Source: Pseudomonadota bacterium
GTDB taxonomy: Bacteria > Pseudomonadota > Gammaproteobacteria > Burkholderiales > Thiobacillaceae
Length of the DNA stretch: 16,098 nucleotides
Direction: 5' to 3'
Assembly: GCA_030836725.1 (NCBI GenBank)
Contig: JAUPLV010000034.1
Location: forward strand, 1 to 16,098
In this document: positions 6,733 through 15,636 of the stretch, piece after piece
Layout of the letters: each line of letters starts with the position of its first letter
Numbering within the stretch: the first letter of the stretch is position 1
Made by a program: the position numbers and the translations under genes
Notes under the pieces: model-generated
Told to the model about the DNA's origin: nothing
Database searches by the model: none
Seen by the model: only the letters and a program-made list of their open reading frames with translations

Positions 6733-8226
6733 TCAAATCGCCCTGGGCTCAGCGTTTGCCCCCTCTCCCTTGAGGGGAGAGGGTTGGGGAGAGGGAGAGG
6801 GCTGCGCCGTCCCTCTTTCCGCAGCCAGTTTCTTCACCGCATCGATGAACACCTCGGCGCGGTGGATGTAGTTGCGGAACATGTCGAAGCTCGCGCACGC
6901 AGGCGACAGCAGCACGGCATCGCCGGGTTGCGCCAGGCGCCGGGCGTGCTCGACGGCCTCCTCCAGGCTGGCGGCCGAATGCGTTTCGACGCCGCTGCCG
7001 CCGATGGCGGCGGCGATCAGCGGCGCATCGCGCCCGATCAGCAGCACCGCGCGCGCATTCGCCTCGACGGCGGCCTTGAGCGGGCTGAAATCCTGGCCCT
7101 TGCCATCGCCGCCCAGGATCACCACCGCTTTTTTCCTGCCCATGCCGTAGAGCGCGGCTTCGGTGGCGCCGACGTTGGTGCCTTTCGAGTCGTCGTACCA
7201 GGTGACGCCGTCGATTTCGGCGACCTTCTCCACCCGGTGCGGCAGACCCTGAAAATGCTTCAGGCCGCGCAGCAGCGCTGCCATCGGCAGGCCGAGCGCA
7301 TGGGTCAGCGCCAGCGCCGCCAGCGCATTGGCGGCGTTGTGCAGCCCGGCCACCGGCAGGTCGGACAGCGGCATCAGCCTGTCGCCGCCGCGGCAAAGCC
7401 CGTCTTCGCACAGGCCGAATTCCCCGTCGCGCGGGCCGCGATCGAGGCCGAAGCTGACCACCTGCCGGCCGGGCACTGCCATGGCAAGGCTGCGCGCGTC
7501 GTCGCGGTTCAGCACCTGCACGCCGTCGCCGCTGAAGATCCGCGCCTTGGCCGCGGCATAGGCATCCATGCTCGGGTAGCGGTCCATGTGGTCTTCCGAC
7601 AGGTTGAGCACCGTCGCCGCATCGGCGTCGAGGCTGGACGTGGTCTCAAGCTGGAACGACGACAGTTCCAGCACCCAAACCCGCGGCGTCGGCGCGATCC
7701 CCTGTTCGACCTCATACAGGGCATCCAGCACCGGCAGGCCGATGTTGCCGGCCACGCAGGTCTCCAGCCCCGCCATGCGGCACATGTCGCCGCACATCGC
7801 GGTGACGGTGCTCTTGCCGTTGCTGCCGGTGATCGCGATCAGCCGCATCGGGCCGCCTGCATCGGAAGCATGGCCGCGCTTTTCGTTGAGCGCGCGGATG
7901 GCGCGGGCGAACAGCTCGACGTCGCCCACCGTCTCGACGCCCGCCGCCACCGCCCGGGCCACCGCCGGATCGGCCAGCGGCACGCCGGGGCTGACCACCA
8001 GCATTTCCGCGGCCTGCAGCAGCGCATCGTCGAACGGTCCGGTGTGCAGCGGCGCCTGCGGCAGCAGTTCGGCCAGGCGTCCGGCATGCGGCGGCGCCGC
8101 GCGGCTGTCGGCCACGCCGACCCGCGCGCCGTGCGCCGCCAGCCAGCGCGCGCACGACAGCCCGGTGTCGCCCAGTCCGAGCACCAGGACGTTCTTGCCG
8201 GAGAGCCGCAGGCTGTCGTAATTCAT
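6733..8226 (-). CDS. murD: UDP-N-acetylmuramoyl-L-alanine--D-glutamate ligase MurD
   Basis: MurD is the cytoplasmic Mur ligase that adds D-Glu to UDP-MurNAc-L-Ala. The 497-residue product has the N-terminal UDP-binding VLVLGLGDTG (13-22), the P-loop ITGSNGKST (132-140), LNLSEDHMDRY (208-217), WYDDSKGTN (343-351) and SPACASFDMF (441-450). E. coli MurD has 438 residues. Part of the excess is a tail after AVKKLAAERG: residues about 476-489 (PSPSPQPSPLKGEG) are encoded by REP-like copy B. ATG 8226 overlaps the mraY stop as ATGA; the upstream GAAG is a weak ribosome site, consistent with coupling. The catalytic motifs are intact, so the tail is probably tolerated. Confidence 0.96.
   Translation of the reverse strand: MNYDSLRLSGKNVLVLGLGDTGLSCARWLAAHGARVGVADSRAAPPHAGRLAELLPQAPLHTGPFDDALLQAAEMLVVSPGVPLADPAVARAVAAGVETVGDVELFARAIRALNEKRGHASDAGGPMRLIAITGSNGKSTVTAMCGDMCRMAGLETCVAGNIGLPVLDALYEVEQGIAPTPRVWVLELSSFQLETTSSLDADAATVLNLSEDHMDRYPSMDAYAAAKARIFSGDGVQVLNRDDARSLAMAVPGRQVVSFGLDRGPRDGEFGLCEDGLCRGGDRLMPLSDLPVAGLHNAANALAALALTHALGLPMAALLRGLKHFQGLPHRVEKVAEIDGVTWYDDSKGTNVGATEAALYGMGRKKAVVILGGDGKGQDFSPLKAAVEANARAVLLIGRDAPLIAAAIGGSGVETHSAASLEEAVEHARRLAQPGDAVLLSPACASFDMFRNYIHRAEVFIDAVKKLAAERGTAQPSPSPQPSPLKGEGANAEPRAI
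6761..6795. repeat. REP-like palindromic repeat, copy B (in murD 3' end)
   Basis: CCCTCTCCC at 6761-6769 pairs with GGGAGAGGG at 6775-6783, followed by TTGGGGAGAGGG (6784-6795). It matches copy A at 5507-5541 in layout and orientation. It is translated as part of the MurD C-terminus, in a different frame from the one used by copy A in MurG. Confidence 0.75.
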
Positions 8227-9308
8227 CTCAGCTTCAGGCTCGAAAGTCCGATCAGCACCAGCATCATGCTGATGATCCAGAATCGCACCACCACCTGGTT
8301 TTCCTTCCAGCCCTTGAGTTCGTAATGGTGATGGATCGGCGCCATGCGGAACACGCGCTTTCCGGTGAGCTTGAACGAGGCGACCTGCACCATCACCGAC
8401 AGGGTTTCCACCACGAACACGCCGCACATGATGAAGAGCACGATTTCCTGGCGCACGATCACGGCGACGACGCCGAGCGCGGCGCCCAGCGCCAGCGCGC
8501 CGACGTCGCCCATGAATACTTCCGCCGGATAGGCGTTGAACCACAGGAAGGCCAGCCCGGCGCCCGCCATCGCGGCGCAGAAGATCGCCAGTTCGCCGGC
8601 GCCCGGCACGAAGGGCACGCCCAGATATTTGGAGAACACCGCGTGGCCGGCGACGTAGGCGAAGATCGCCAGCGCGCCTGCCACCATCACGGTCGGCATG
8701 ATGGCCAGTCCATCCAGGCCGTCGGTTAGGTTGACCGCGTTGCTGGAGCCGACGATGACGAAGTAGGCGAGCGCGATGAAAGCGGCCGCGGACAGACCGA
8801 GCGTGGCGTGCTTGAGGAAGGGGATGATGAGTTCGGTATGCGCCGGCAGGCTGGCGTTGTGCCACAGAAAGACGGCAACGGCGAGGCCGATCACCGACTG
8901 CCAGAAATACTTCCAGCGCGAGGGCAGGCCGCGCGAATTTTTCTCGACCACCTTGCGCCAGTCGTCGACCCAGCCGATGACGCCGAAGCCGACCAGGGTC
9001 AGTAGCGCGACCCAGACGTATTCATTCGACAGATCCGCCCACAGCAGCGTGGTGACGGCGACCGAGACCAGGATCAGCGCGCCGCCCATGGTCGGGGTGC
9101 CGGCCTTGACCAGATGCGACTGCGGGCCGTCGCTGCGCACCGACTGGCCGATTTTCAGCGCGGTCAGCTTGCGGATGACGGCAGGTCCGACGATGAAGGA
9201 TATCGTCAGCGCGGTGAGCGTGGCCATCACCGCGCGCAACGTCAGATAGTTGAAGACGTTGAAAGCCCGGATGTCCTGGCCCAGATATTGAAACAGCCAC
9301 AGGAGCAT
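8223..9308 (-). CDS. mraY: Phospho-N-acetylmuramoyl-pentapeptide transferase MraY
   Basis: MraY is a polytopic inner-membrane enzyme that transfers phospho-MurNAc-pentapeptide to undecaprenyl phosphate, making lipid I. The 361-residue product aligns end to end with E. coli MraY (360). Key motifs are GTPTMGG (70-76), the catalytic aspartates in GWVDDWRKV (Asp115, Asp116), NLTDGLDG (193-200), FMGDVG with Asp268, and the HHH motif at 326-328 in RMAPIHHHYELKGW. It has about ten membrane segments. ATG 9308 follows the murF stop by one base; this is one of the few junctions without an overlap. The 3' end overlaps murD as ATGA. Confidence 0.98.
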   Translation of the reverse strand: MLLWLFQYLGQDIRAFNVFNYLTLRAVMATLTALTISFIVGPAVIRKLTALKIGQSVRSDGPQSHLVKAGTPTMGGALILVSVAVTTLLWADLSNEYVWVALLTLVGFGVIGWVDDWRKVVEKNSRGLPSRWKYFWQSVIGLAVAVFLWHNASLPAHTELIIPFLKHATLGLSAAAFIALAYFVIVGSSNAVNLTDGLDGLAIMPTVMVAGALAIFAYVAGHAVFSKYLGVPFVPGAGELAIFCAAMAGAGLAFLWFNAYPAEVFMGDVGALALGAALGVVAVIVRQEIVLFIMCGVFVVETLSVMVQVASFKLTGKRVFRMAPIHHHYELKGWKENQVVVRFWIISMMLVLIGLSSLKLR

Positions 9309-9309
9309 G

Positions 9310-10701
9310 TCAGTGTCCCTCGTGCCCGGGCCGCGAGGCCGCCGGGTCTTCTTCCATGAAGCTTTGCACCACGCGCTCCATCCGCATGAAGCGCGAACCT
9401 TTCACCAGAACGACGGTGTCGGGCGTGAGTTCGTTTTCGAGTTCGGCGAGCAGTTCCTGGATGCGCTCGAAGTGCATCCCGCCGGCGCCGAAAGCGGCGA
9501 CGGTTTCCTTCGTCAGATCGCCCAGCGCCAGCAGGCGGTCGACGCCCGCCTTGCGTGCGGCATCGCCGATCCGCGCGTGCATGGCCGCCGCATCCGCGCC
9601 GAGTTCTCCCATGTCGCCCAGAACCAGCACCTTCCTGCCGGGCTGCAGCGCCAGCACCGCCAGCGCGGCCTTCACCGAATCGGGATTGGCGTTGTAGGTG
9701 TCGTCGATGAAGGTGCTGCCGTACAGCGCCGGTTTTCTTTGCAGGCGCCCCTTGATGCCGCCGAACCCGGAAAGCCCGACGACGATGCTGCGACAGCTGA
9801 CGTCGAGCGCGAAGGCGGCGGCGGCGGCGGCCAGCGCGTTCATCGCGTTGTGTTCGCCCGGAACCTTCAGGGCGATGTCGAATTCGGCGTTGGGCAGGGC
9901 GATGGCGAGCGCCGAACCGAAATCGCCGGGATGGTATTGCCCCTGCACCTTGGCCGGGTTGCCGAGGCCGAAATCGATGATGCAGCGCCGCGCATTGGCT
10001 TCGCGCCAGATTCCGGCGTGCGGGTCGTCGGCGTTGAACACCGCAATGCCGGCATTCGACAGGCCGTTGAAGATTTCGCCCTTGGCCCGGGCGATATTCT
10101 CGACCGAGCCGAGAAAGCCGATGTGCGCGGACAGGGCGTTGTTGACCACCGCCACGTCGGGCCGCGCCAGGCGCGTCAGATAGTCGATTTCGCCGGCGTG
10201 GTTCATGCCCATTTCCAGCACGGCGAAATGGTGCGTCTGGCGCAGGCGCAGCAGCATCAGCGGCAGGCCGATGTCGTTGTTGAGATTGCCTTCGGTGCTG
10301 AGCACCGCGTCGTCCGTCCCGGCTTCAACCCGCAGGATCGCGGCCAGCATTTCCTTCACCGTGGTCTTGCCGTTGCTGCCGGTGATGGCGACGACCGGAA
10401 TCGAAAAGCGCCGGCGCCAGGCGGCCGCAAGCTGGCCAAGGGCGAGGCGGGTGTCGCCGACGCGGATGGCGGCGCCGATTTCCGGCGCCTGCGCGGCGTC
10501 CAGCACGACGCCGGCCGCGCCCTGCCGCAAGGCCTGCGCCGCGAAAGCGCCGCCGTCGAATTTCTCGCCGCGCAGCGCGATGAAGAGGTCGCCCGGCTGG
10601 ATCGTCCGGCTGTCGGTGGAGACGCGCAGCACCCCGGCGTCGGCGCCGGCAAACGGGACGCCGAGCATGGCGGCGGCTTCCGATAAACGCATCATTTTCA
10701 T
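9310..10701 (-). CDS. murF: UDP-N-acetylmuramoyl-tripeptide--D-alanyl-D-alanine ligase MurF
   Basis: MurF adds the D-Ala-D-Ala dipeptide made by Ddl, completing the UDP-MurNAc-pentapeptide. The 463-residue protein has the N-terminal VSTDSRTIQPGDLFIAL segment that binds the UDP-sugar, the P-loop ITGSNGKTT (106-114), LEMGMNHAGEI, and DDTYNANPDS in the C-terminal domain. I chose ATG 10701, which overlaps the murE stop as ATGA. An in-frame GTG at 10707 would add two residues. A G-rich stretch upstream could serve as ribosome site. It stops one base before the mraY start. Confidence 0.97.
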   Translation of the reverse strand: MKMMRLSEAAAMLGVPFAGADAGVLRVSTDSRTIQPGDLFIALRGEKFDGGAFAAQALRQGAAGVVLDAAQAPEIGAAIRVGDTRLALGQLAAAWRRRFSIPVVAITGSNGKTTVKEMLAAILRVEAGTDDAVLSTEGNLNNDIGLPLMLLRLRQTHHFAVLEMGMNHAGEIDYLTRLARPDVAVVNNALSAHIGFLGSVENIARAKGEIFNGLSNAGIAVFNADDPHAGIWREANARRCIIDFGLGNPAKVQGQYHPGDFGSALAIALPNAEFDIALKVPGEHNAMNALAAAAAAFALDVSCRSIVVGLSGFGGIKGRLQRKPALYGSTFIDDTYNANPDSVKAALAVLALQPGRKVLVLGDMGELGADAAAMHARIGDAARKAGVDRLLALGDLTKETVAAFGAGGMHFERIQELLAELENELTPDTVVLVKGSRFMRMERVVQSFMEEDPAASRPGHEGH

Positions 10702-12203
10702 GCCCACGCCCCCAGCGCCTTTTTCGCCATGACCACGTCGGAAAACGGCAGCCGCTCGCCGGCGATTTCCTGGTAGTCCTCGTGCCCCTTGCCGGCGACC
10801 AGCACCACGTCGCCGCGATGCGCGCCGCCGATGGCCTCGAAGATGGCGCGCGCGCGATCCGGCTCGACACGGGGCTTGCCGCCGATTCCAGCCAGGATGT
10901 CGTCGATGATGTGGCGCGGATCTTCATTGCGCGGATTGTCGCTGGTGATCCAGACTTCGTCGGCGCCCGCGGCGGCGGCCCGTCCCATCAGCGGGCGCTT
11001 GCCCTTGTCGCGGTTGCCGCCGCAGCCGAAGACGCAGATGAGGCGTCCGCCGCTGACGATTTCGCGGAGGGTGGCAAGCACTTTTTCCAGCGCGTCGGGC
11101 GTATGCGCATAGTCCACCACCACCAGCGGATGCGCGTTGCCGCCGAGGGTCTGCATCCGCCCCGGCGGCGGCGTCACATGCGCCAGCGCCCGGCAGGCGT
11201 CGTCCAGCTTGATGCCGGAAACCAGCAGCGTGGTCAGCACCGCCAGCAGATTGGCGGCATTGAATCGGCCCAGCAGCGGCGCATCGAACTCGGCATTGCC
11301 CCAGTCGGTGTTCACCGCGAGATGCAGGCCGGTCTGCGACAGGCGCAGCTTTTCCCCGATGACGGCGCCGCGCTGGAATCCGTATCCCGCGAGGCGCGAC
11401 GGCCGCGTCTCGCTCTCCAGCCGCTGGCCGAAGGCGTCGTCGACGTTCAGCACCACCCATTCGAGCCCCGGCCAGTAGAACAGCCGCGCCTTGGTGTCGG
11501 CATAGTTGTCCATGTCGCCGTGGTAATCGAGGTGGTCGCGCGACAGATTGGTCAGCACCGCGACATTGAAAGTCGTGCCATTGACGCGCCCCTGCGCCAG
11601 CCCATGCGACGACACTTCCATCGCGCAGGCCGCCGCGCCCTGCCGCCGGTACAACGCCAGGCGCTGCTGCAATTCGATGGCGTCGGGCGTGGTGTTGAGC
11701 GCGGGCGTGAGCGCGCCGGGCTTGTCCCCGTATGGGGGGAAGCCGTTGCCGACGGTGCCGATGACGGCGGTCTTGCGGCCCAGCTGCGAGAAGGCCTGCG
11801 CGATCCAGTGCGCCACCGACGTCTTGCCGTTGGTTCCGGTGATGCCGACCATGTGCAATGCGCGCGAAGGCTCGCCGTAGATGTGCGCGGCGATTTCGCC
11901 GATGCGGTCTTTCAGCCCGGCCACCCCGGCGTTGGGAATGGCGAGCGCCGGATCCCATTGATAATGGTCGGCTTCCCACAGCACCCCGTCGACGCGCTGC
12001 GCCACCGCCTGCGGGATGAAGTCGCGGCCATCGCGCGTCTCTCCCGGATAGGCGGCGAACACCGCTCCCGGCATGGCCCTGCGGCTGTCGTTGACGAGTT
12101 CGGCGACGGGAATGCCGAGCCGCTCCAGGATGTGCGGCACGGATTCGTGGATGGAAGGGGTCGCGGGTCGTGTTGAAACGGATTTTGTGCCTGATTTTGC
12201 CAT
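10698..12203 (-). CDS. murE: UDP-N-acetylmuramoyl-tripeptide synthetase MurE (meso-diaminopimelate adding)
   Basis: MurE adds the third residue of the stem peptide. The DNPR motif at 422-425 (ITSDNPRNEDP) is the known specificity signature for meso-diaminopimelate rather than lysine, in keeping with a Gram-negative wall. Other motifs in the 501-residue protein are DSRR near 39-42, the P-loop ITGTNGKTS (121-129), MEVSSHGL, NLSRDHLDYHG and DTKARLF, whose Lys238 corresponds to the carbamylated lysine. ATG 12203 shares one base with the ftsI stop (TGATG). A GTG immediately before it (12206, GTGA overlap) is an equally possible start that adds one residue. The 3' end overlaps murF. Confidence 0.97.
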   Translation of the reverse strand: MAKSGTKSVSTRPATPSIHESVPHILERLGIPVAELVNDSRRAMPGAVFAAYPGETRDGRDFIPQAVAQRVDGVLWEADHYQWDPALAIPNAGVAGLKDRIGEIAAHIYGEPSRALHMVGITGTNGKTSVAHWIAQAFSQLGRKTAVIGTVGNGFPPYGDKPGALTPALNTTPDAIELQQRLALYRRQGAAACAMEVSSHGLAQGRVNGTTFNVAVLTNLSRDHLDYHGDMDNYADTKARLFYWPGLEWVVLNVDDAFGQRLESETRPSRLAGYGFQRGAVIGEKLRLSQTGLHLAVNTDWGNAEFDAPLLGRFNAANLLAVLTTLLVSGIKLDDACRALAHVTPPPGRMQTLGGNAHPLVVVDYAHTPDALEKVLATLREIVSGGRLICVFGCGGNRDKGKRPLMGRAAAAGADEVWITSDNPRNEDPRHIIDDILAGIGGKPRVEPDRARAIFEAIGGAHRGDVVLVAGKGHEDYQEIAGERLPFSDVVMAKKALGAWA

Positions 12204-13945
12204 CACGCCCCCCCGCCTGAACGGGGCGCCACGGTCGGCGTGCCCTGCGTCATCCGCGTCGCGGTTTCCGGCGCATCGGGCGGCAGCGCCAGCTGGCGCA
12301 GGCTGGCGGCCATCACCTGGGCGAACACCGGGCCGGCCACGCTGCCGCCGTAATACACCCCGCCGGAAGGCTCGTCGATCACCACGCCGATGATGAGGCG
12401 CGGGTTCGACGCCGGCGCCATTCCGACGAAGGAAGACAGATAGCGATCGGATGAATAGCGGCCATCGACCAGCTTGTGCGCGGTGCCGGTCTTGCCCGCC
12501 ACGCGATAACCCGGGACCCGTGTTAGAACGCCGGTGCCGCCTTCCTGCGTCACGGCTTCCATCATGGCGCGAACCTCGCGCGCCACGCCCGGCGAGAACA
12601 CGCGTTCGCCCGCGATCTCCTGCGGCTCGCGCTTGAGGAAAGACAGCGGCATCACCTCGCCGTCATTGGCGAAGGCCATATAGGCGCGGCTCAGCTGCAG
12701 GAGGCTGACCGACAGGCCATAGCCGTACGCCATGGTGGCGTGCTCGACCGGTTTCCAGGTGGCGGCGTCGCGCAGGCGCCCGGCGGTTTCGCCGGGAAAG
12801 CCCGAACCCGGCAACTGGCCAAATCCCGAACGATCGAGCGTTTCCCAGTATTCCTCCGGAGTCAGCGCCATCGCCAGCTTCACCGCCCCGACATTGCTCG
12901 ATTTCTGGATGATTTCGCTGACCGTCATTCGTGGATGCGGATGGACGTCGCGCACCGTCTTGTTTCCGACGCGCCAGGTTTCGGGCGTCTCGATCACGCT
13001 GTCGGGCCGAAACAGCCCGCGCTCCAGCACCGCCGCCGCGACAAACGGCTTGATGGTGGAGCCGGGCTCGAAGGTGTCGATCACCGCGCGGTTGCGCATC
13101 GGTCCCGGCTGGTAGTTGCCGCGGTTATTGGGATTGAACACCGGCTGGTTGGCCAGCGCGAGAATCTCGCCGGTCTTCGCGTCGAGCACCACCACACTGC
13201 CCCCCTTGGCCTTGTGCGTGGCAATTGCCGCGGCGAGTTCGCGGTGCGCCAGATACTGGATCTTCAGGTCGAGCGCCAGGGTCAGGTTGCCGCCCATCTG
13301 CGCGGTCTTGATCGGCGCCAGGTCGCGGACGACATTGCCGCGGCGGTCGCGCAGGATCTGGCGACGGCCTTCGCGCCCTGCAAGCCACTCCTGGTAGGTG
13401 CGTTCGACGCCTTCCTGCCCCAGGTCGTCCACATTGGTGAAGCCCACCACGTGCGCCGCCATTTCCCCCGCGGGGTAATAGCGGCGGAACTCGCGCCGCA
13501 GGTATAGCCCCGGCAACCCCATGGTGGCAATCCTGACCGCCTGATCGGGTGTGACCGGGCGCCGCACGCTGAATTCGCCGAGGGTTTTGCGCGCCAGTAT
13601 TTTCGTCAAAGCCTGTGGCGCGATGTCCAGCACCCTGGCCAGATGGTTGTGCTGGTCGGCGGACAGGTCGAGCTCGGCCGGGCGCGCCCACAGGGATTCG
13701 ACCGGCGTGCTGATCGCCAGCAGCTGGCCATGGCGATCGGACACCTGGCCGCGATGCGCGGGCAGGGTCAGGCTGCGCTGGGCCACCGCATTGCCCTTGC
13801 CCTGCAGGTAATCGGTGTTGATCCCCTGCAGATAGAATGCGCGAGCCGCCACCACCACCAGCCCGGCGAGCAGCAGCCCGCCCACCGTCGCCATGCGCCA
13901 GGATGCGAGATCGAGCTTGAGGAGTTTGTGCGAGTGGTAGTTCAC
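12203..13945 (-). CDS. ftsI: FtsI / PBP3, septal peptidoglycan transpeptidase
   Basis: FtsI is the class B penicillin-binding protein that cross-links septal peptidoglycan and works with FtsW. The 580-residue product has a short cytoplasmic tail, one membrane anchor at about 17-37, and a periplasmic pedestal domain with RGQVSDRHG (65-73). The transpeptidase domain carries the SxxK active site in EPGSTIKPF (Ser296, Lys299), the SSN motif (349-351) and KTG (485-487) in VAGKTGTAHK. Start is GTG 13945, overlapping the ftsL stop as GTGA. Only a weak ribosome site is visible, so initiation probably depends on coupling to ftsL. Length is typical of the family. Confidence 0.97.
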   Translation of the reverse strand: MNYHSHKLLKLDLASWRMATVGGLLLAGLVVVAARAFYLQGINTDYLQGKGNAVAQRSLTLPAHRGQVSDRHGQLLAISTPVESLWARPAELDLSADQHNHLARVLDIAPQALTKILARKTLGEFSVRRPVTPDQAVRIATMGLPGLYLRREFRRYYPAGEMAAHVVGFTNVDDLGQEGVERTYQEWLAGREGRRQILRDRRGNVVRDLAPIKTAQMGGNLTLALDLKIQYLAHRELAAAIATHKAKGGSVVVLDAKTGEILALANQPVFNPNNRGNYQPGPMRNRAVIDTFEPGSTIKPFVAAAVLERGLFRPDSVIETPETWRVGNKTVRDVHPHPRMTVSEIIQKSSNVGAVKLAMALTPEEYWETLDRSGFGQLPGSGFPGETAGRLRDAATWKPVEHATMAYGYGLSVSLLQLSRAYMAFANDGEVMPLSFLKREPQEIAGERVFSPGVAREVRAMMEAVTQEGGTGVLTRVPGYRVAGKTGTAHKLVDGRYSSDRYLSSFVGMAPASNPRLIIGVVIDEPSGGVYYGGSVAGPVFAQVMAASLRQLALPPDAPETATRMTQGTPTVAPRSGGGA

Positions 13946-14214
13946 AGTTCGCTTGCCAGCGTTTCAACCCGAACCCGTTCGGGCGGCGGCGACACCAGGC
14001 CGAGCCGGGTGCGAGCCAGCACATCGACCCGGGCCGGGTTGGCCAGGGTGCCTTGTTCCAGTTGCAATTGCCCCCACTGCTCGTCCAGGGCGCGCGCCTC
14101 TTTGTTCAATCGTTCAAGTTCCACAAAATACGTGCGCGAACGGTGCTGCGCCTGAATCGCGGCCAGCGCGCACCCGATCAAGGCCAATGCCAGAATGACG
14201 TTCAAGCGGCTCAT
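13942..14214 (-). CDS. ftsL: FtsL, small bitopic divisome protein
   Basis: FtsL forms the periplasmic FtsQLB complex that activates FtsWI. The 90-residue product fits the usual size: an N-terminal membrane segment at about 4-21 (LNVILALALIGCALAAI), then a coiled-coil-like stretch with leucines and charged residues (LERLNKEARALDEQWGQLQLE), and an FtsL-like R-LGL-PP end (ARTRLGLVSPPPERV). Sequence conservation of FtsL is low, so position between rsmH and ftsI is strong support. ATG 14214 overlaps the rsmH stop as ATGA, and the end overlaps ftsI as GTGA. Confidence 0.94.
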   Translation of the reverse strand: MSRLNVILALALIGCALAAIQAQHRSRTYFVELERLNKEARALDEQWGQLQLEQGTLANPARVDVLARTRLGLVSPPPERVRVETLASEL

Positions 14215-15143
14215 TGCGTTTCGCCCGCGCGTTCAGCCACCCGCAGCACCGCACTGCGCGCGCGCGGGTTGGCCGCCGTTTCGGCGCCGGTCGCGTGCTG
14301 GGCGCGGCCCACCAGCTTCAGGCGCCCCGGTTTCAGCATGGCGGCCGGAATCGGCAGGCGGTGCGGCGCCTGCTCGCCCATCGCCTCGTCGCGCATGAAG
14401 CGCTTGACGATGCGGTCTTCCAGCGAATGAAAGCTGATGACCGCGAGCCGGCCACCGGGTTTCAGCTTGTCCACGCATTGCGGCAGCACGGCGCTCAGTT
14501 CTTCCAGTTCGCGGTTGATGTAAATCCGTATAGCCTGGAAACTGCGGGTCGCCGGATGTTGCCCCGGCTCGCGCTTTTTGACCGTCGCGGCGATGAGGCT
14601 CGCCAGTTGCCCGGTGCCGCGGATTGCCTCTTCCTGGCGTGCCGCAACAATCGCGCGCGCAATCGATTTAGCAAACCGCTCTTCCCCGTAGGTGCGGATG
14701 ACTTCATTGATCTCTCCTTCCGACGCCGTCGCCAGCCAGTCCGCCGCCGACAGTCCACTGCCCGGATCCATGCGCATGTCGAGCGGCGCATCGAAGCGGA
14801 AGCTGAAACCGCGCGTCGCGTCGTCGAGCTGCGGCGACGACACCCCGATATCCAGCAAAATTCCATCCACCCGCGCCACGCCCAATTCGTCGAGCACCGC
14901 GCCCAGCCGCGAAAACGCGCTCTGCACCAGCGTCAGCCGCGCATCCCGCAGGGCCGCGCCGGCGCGGATGGCATCCGGGTCGCGATCCAGCGCGATCAGG
15001 CGTCCCGCCGGCCCCAGTTGCGCCAGGATCAGGCGGCTATGGCCGCCGCGCCCGAACGTGGCGTCGACATAGACGCCGTCGGGCCTGATCGCCAGCACCG
15101 CCACCGCCTCCTGTGCCAGCACCGGCACATGGGCGGGTTCCAT
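14211..15143 (-). CDS. rsmH: 16S rRNA (cytosine1402-N4)-methyltransferase RsmH
   Basis: RsmH (formerly MraW) uses S-adenosylmethionine to methylate N4 of C1402 in 16S rRNA. The 310-residue protein begins MEPAHVPVLAQEAV, giving the typical HxPVL start. It has the SAM-binding DATFGRGGHS motif, ALDRDPDAI, LLDIGVSSPQLDD, FSFRFDAPLDMRMD, and the C-terminal KPGGRLAVISFHSLEDRIVK. E. coli RsmH has 313 residues. ATG 15143 overlaps the mraZ stop as TGATG. The adjacent in-frame GTG (15146) is also possible: GGAGGG lies 9 nt from it but 12 nt from the ATG. The end overlaps ftsL as ATGA. Confidence 0.97.
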   Translation of the reverse strand: MEPAHVPVLAQEAVAVLAIRPDGVYVDATFGRGGHSRLILAQLGPAGRLIALDRDPDAIRAGAALRDARLTLVQSAFSRLGAVLDELGVARVDGILLDIGVSSPQLDDATRGFSFRFDAPLDMRMDPGSGLSAADWLATASEGEINEVIRTYGEERFAKSIARAIVAARQEEAIRGTGQLASLIAATVKKREPGQHPATRSFQAIRIYINRELEELSAVLPQCVDKLKPGGRLAVISFHSLEDRIVKRFMRDEAMGEQAPHRLPIPAAMLKPGRLKLVGRAQHATGAETAANPRARSAVLRVAERAGETQ

Positions 15144-15589
15144 CACAACGTAAAGCCCTCCAGCTCGGGCGGCAGCGCCTCGTTGCCGAAAGCCAGCGCC
15201 TGCGCCACCTGGGCTTCCCAGCGCGCCTCGTTCCACAACTCAACTTTGTTGCCCTGCCCCACCAGCACCACGTTCTTGTCCAGCTCGGCGAACTTGCGCA
15301 GCATCGGCGGCAGCAGCACGCGGCCGGCGCTGTCCATGTCCATGTCGTGCGCGTAACCGACGAGCAATTGCTTGAGACCGCGGGTGCGGGGATTGAAGTC
15401 GGAGAGGCCGTTGAGTTTTTTCTCGATCGGCTCCCATTCGGGCAGGGGATAAAGCAGCAGGCACTGGCTGGGGTCGGCGGTGATCACCACGCGCCCGCCC
15501 CCGTTCACCAAAAGGGCGTCGCGATAGCGCGCCGGCACCACGAGCCGGTTCTTGCTATCCAGACTGACTGTCGCGACCCCCCGAAACAT
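15143..15589 (-). CDS. mraZ: MraZ, transcriptional regulator of the dcw cluster
   Basis: MraZ is a ring-forming, nucleoid-associated DNA-binding protein with two AbrB-like repeats. It controls its own operon. The 148-residue product (E. coli: 152) shows both repeat signatures: LDSKNRLVVPARYRD near the N-terminus and MDSAGRVLLPPMLRKF in the second half. I chose ATG 15589, preceded by a strong GGGGGGAG ribosome site about one base away from an otherwise short spacer, and giving the standard MFRGVATVSLDSKNRL start. An upstream in-frame extension to 15661 would run through the operator. It is the first gene of the operon, with a leader of roughly 75 nt. The end overlaps rsmH. Confidence 0.97.
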   Translation of the reverse strand: MFRGVATVSLDSKNRLVVPARYRDALLVNGGGRVVITADPSQCLLLYPLPEWEPIEKKLNGLSDFNPRTRGLKQLLVGYAHDMDMDSAGRVLLPPMLRKFAELDKNVVLVGQGNKVELWNEARWEAQVAQALAFGNEALPPELEGFTL

Positions 15590-15636
15590 GCTCCCCCCCT
15601 TGAATTGATCCGATTGTGTTTGGTCGGGCGGATTCT

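Noticed and set aside
5507..6795. The two palindromic repeats as ends of an insertion sequence or transposon
   Set aside because: They are direct, not inverted, relative to each other, and only intact ftsW and the edges of murD and murG lie between them. No transposase or target duplication is seen.
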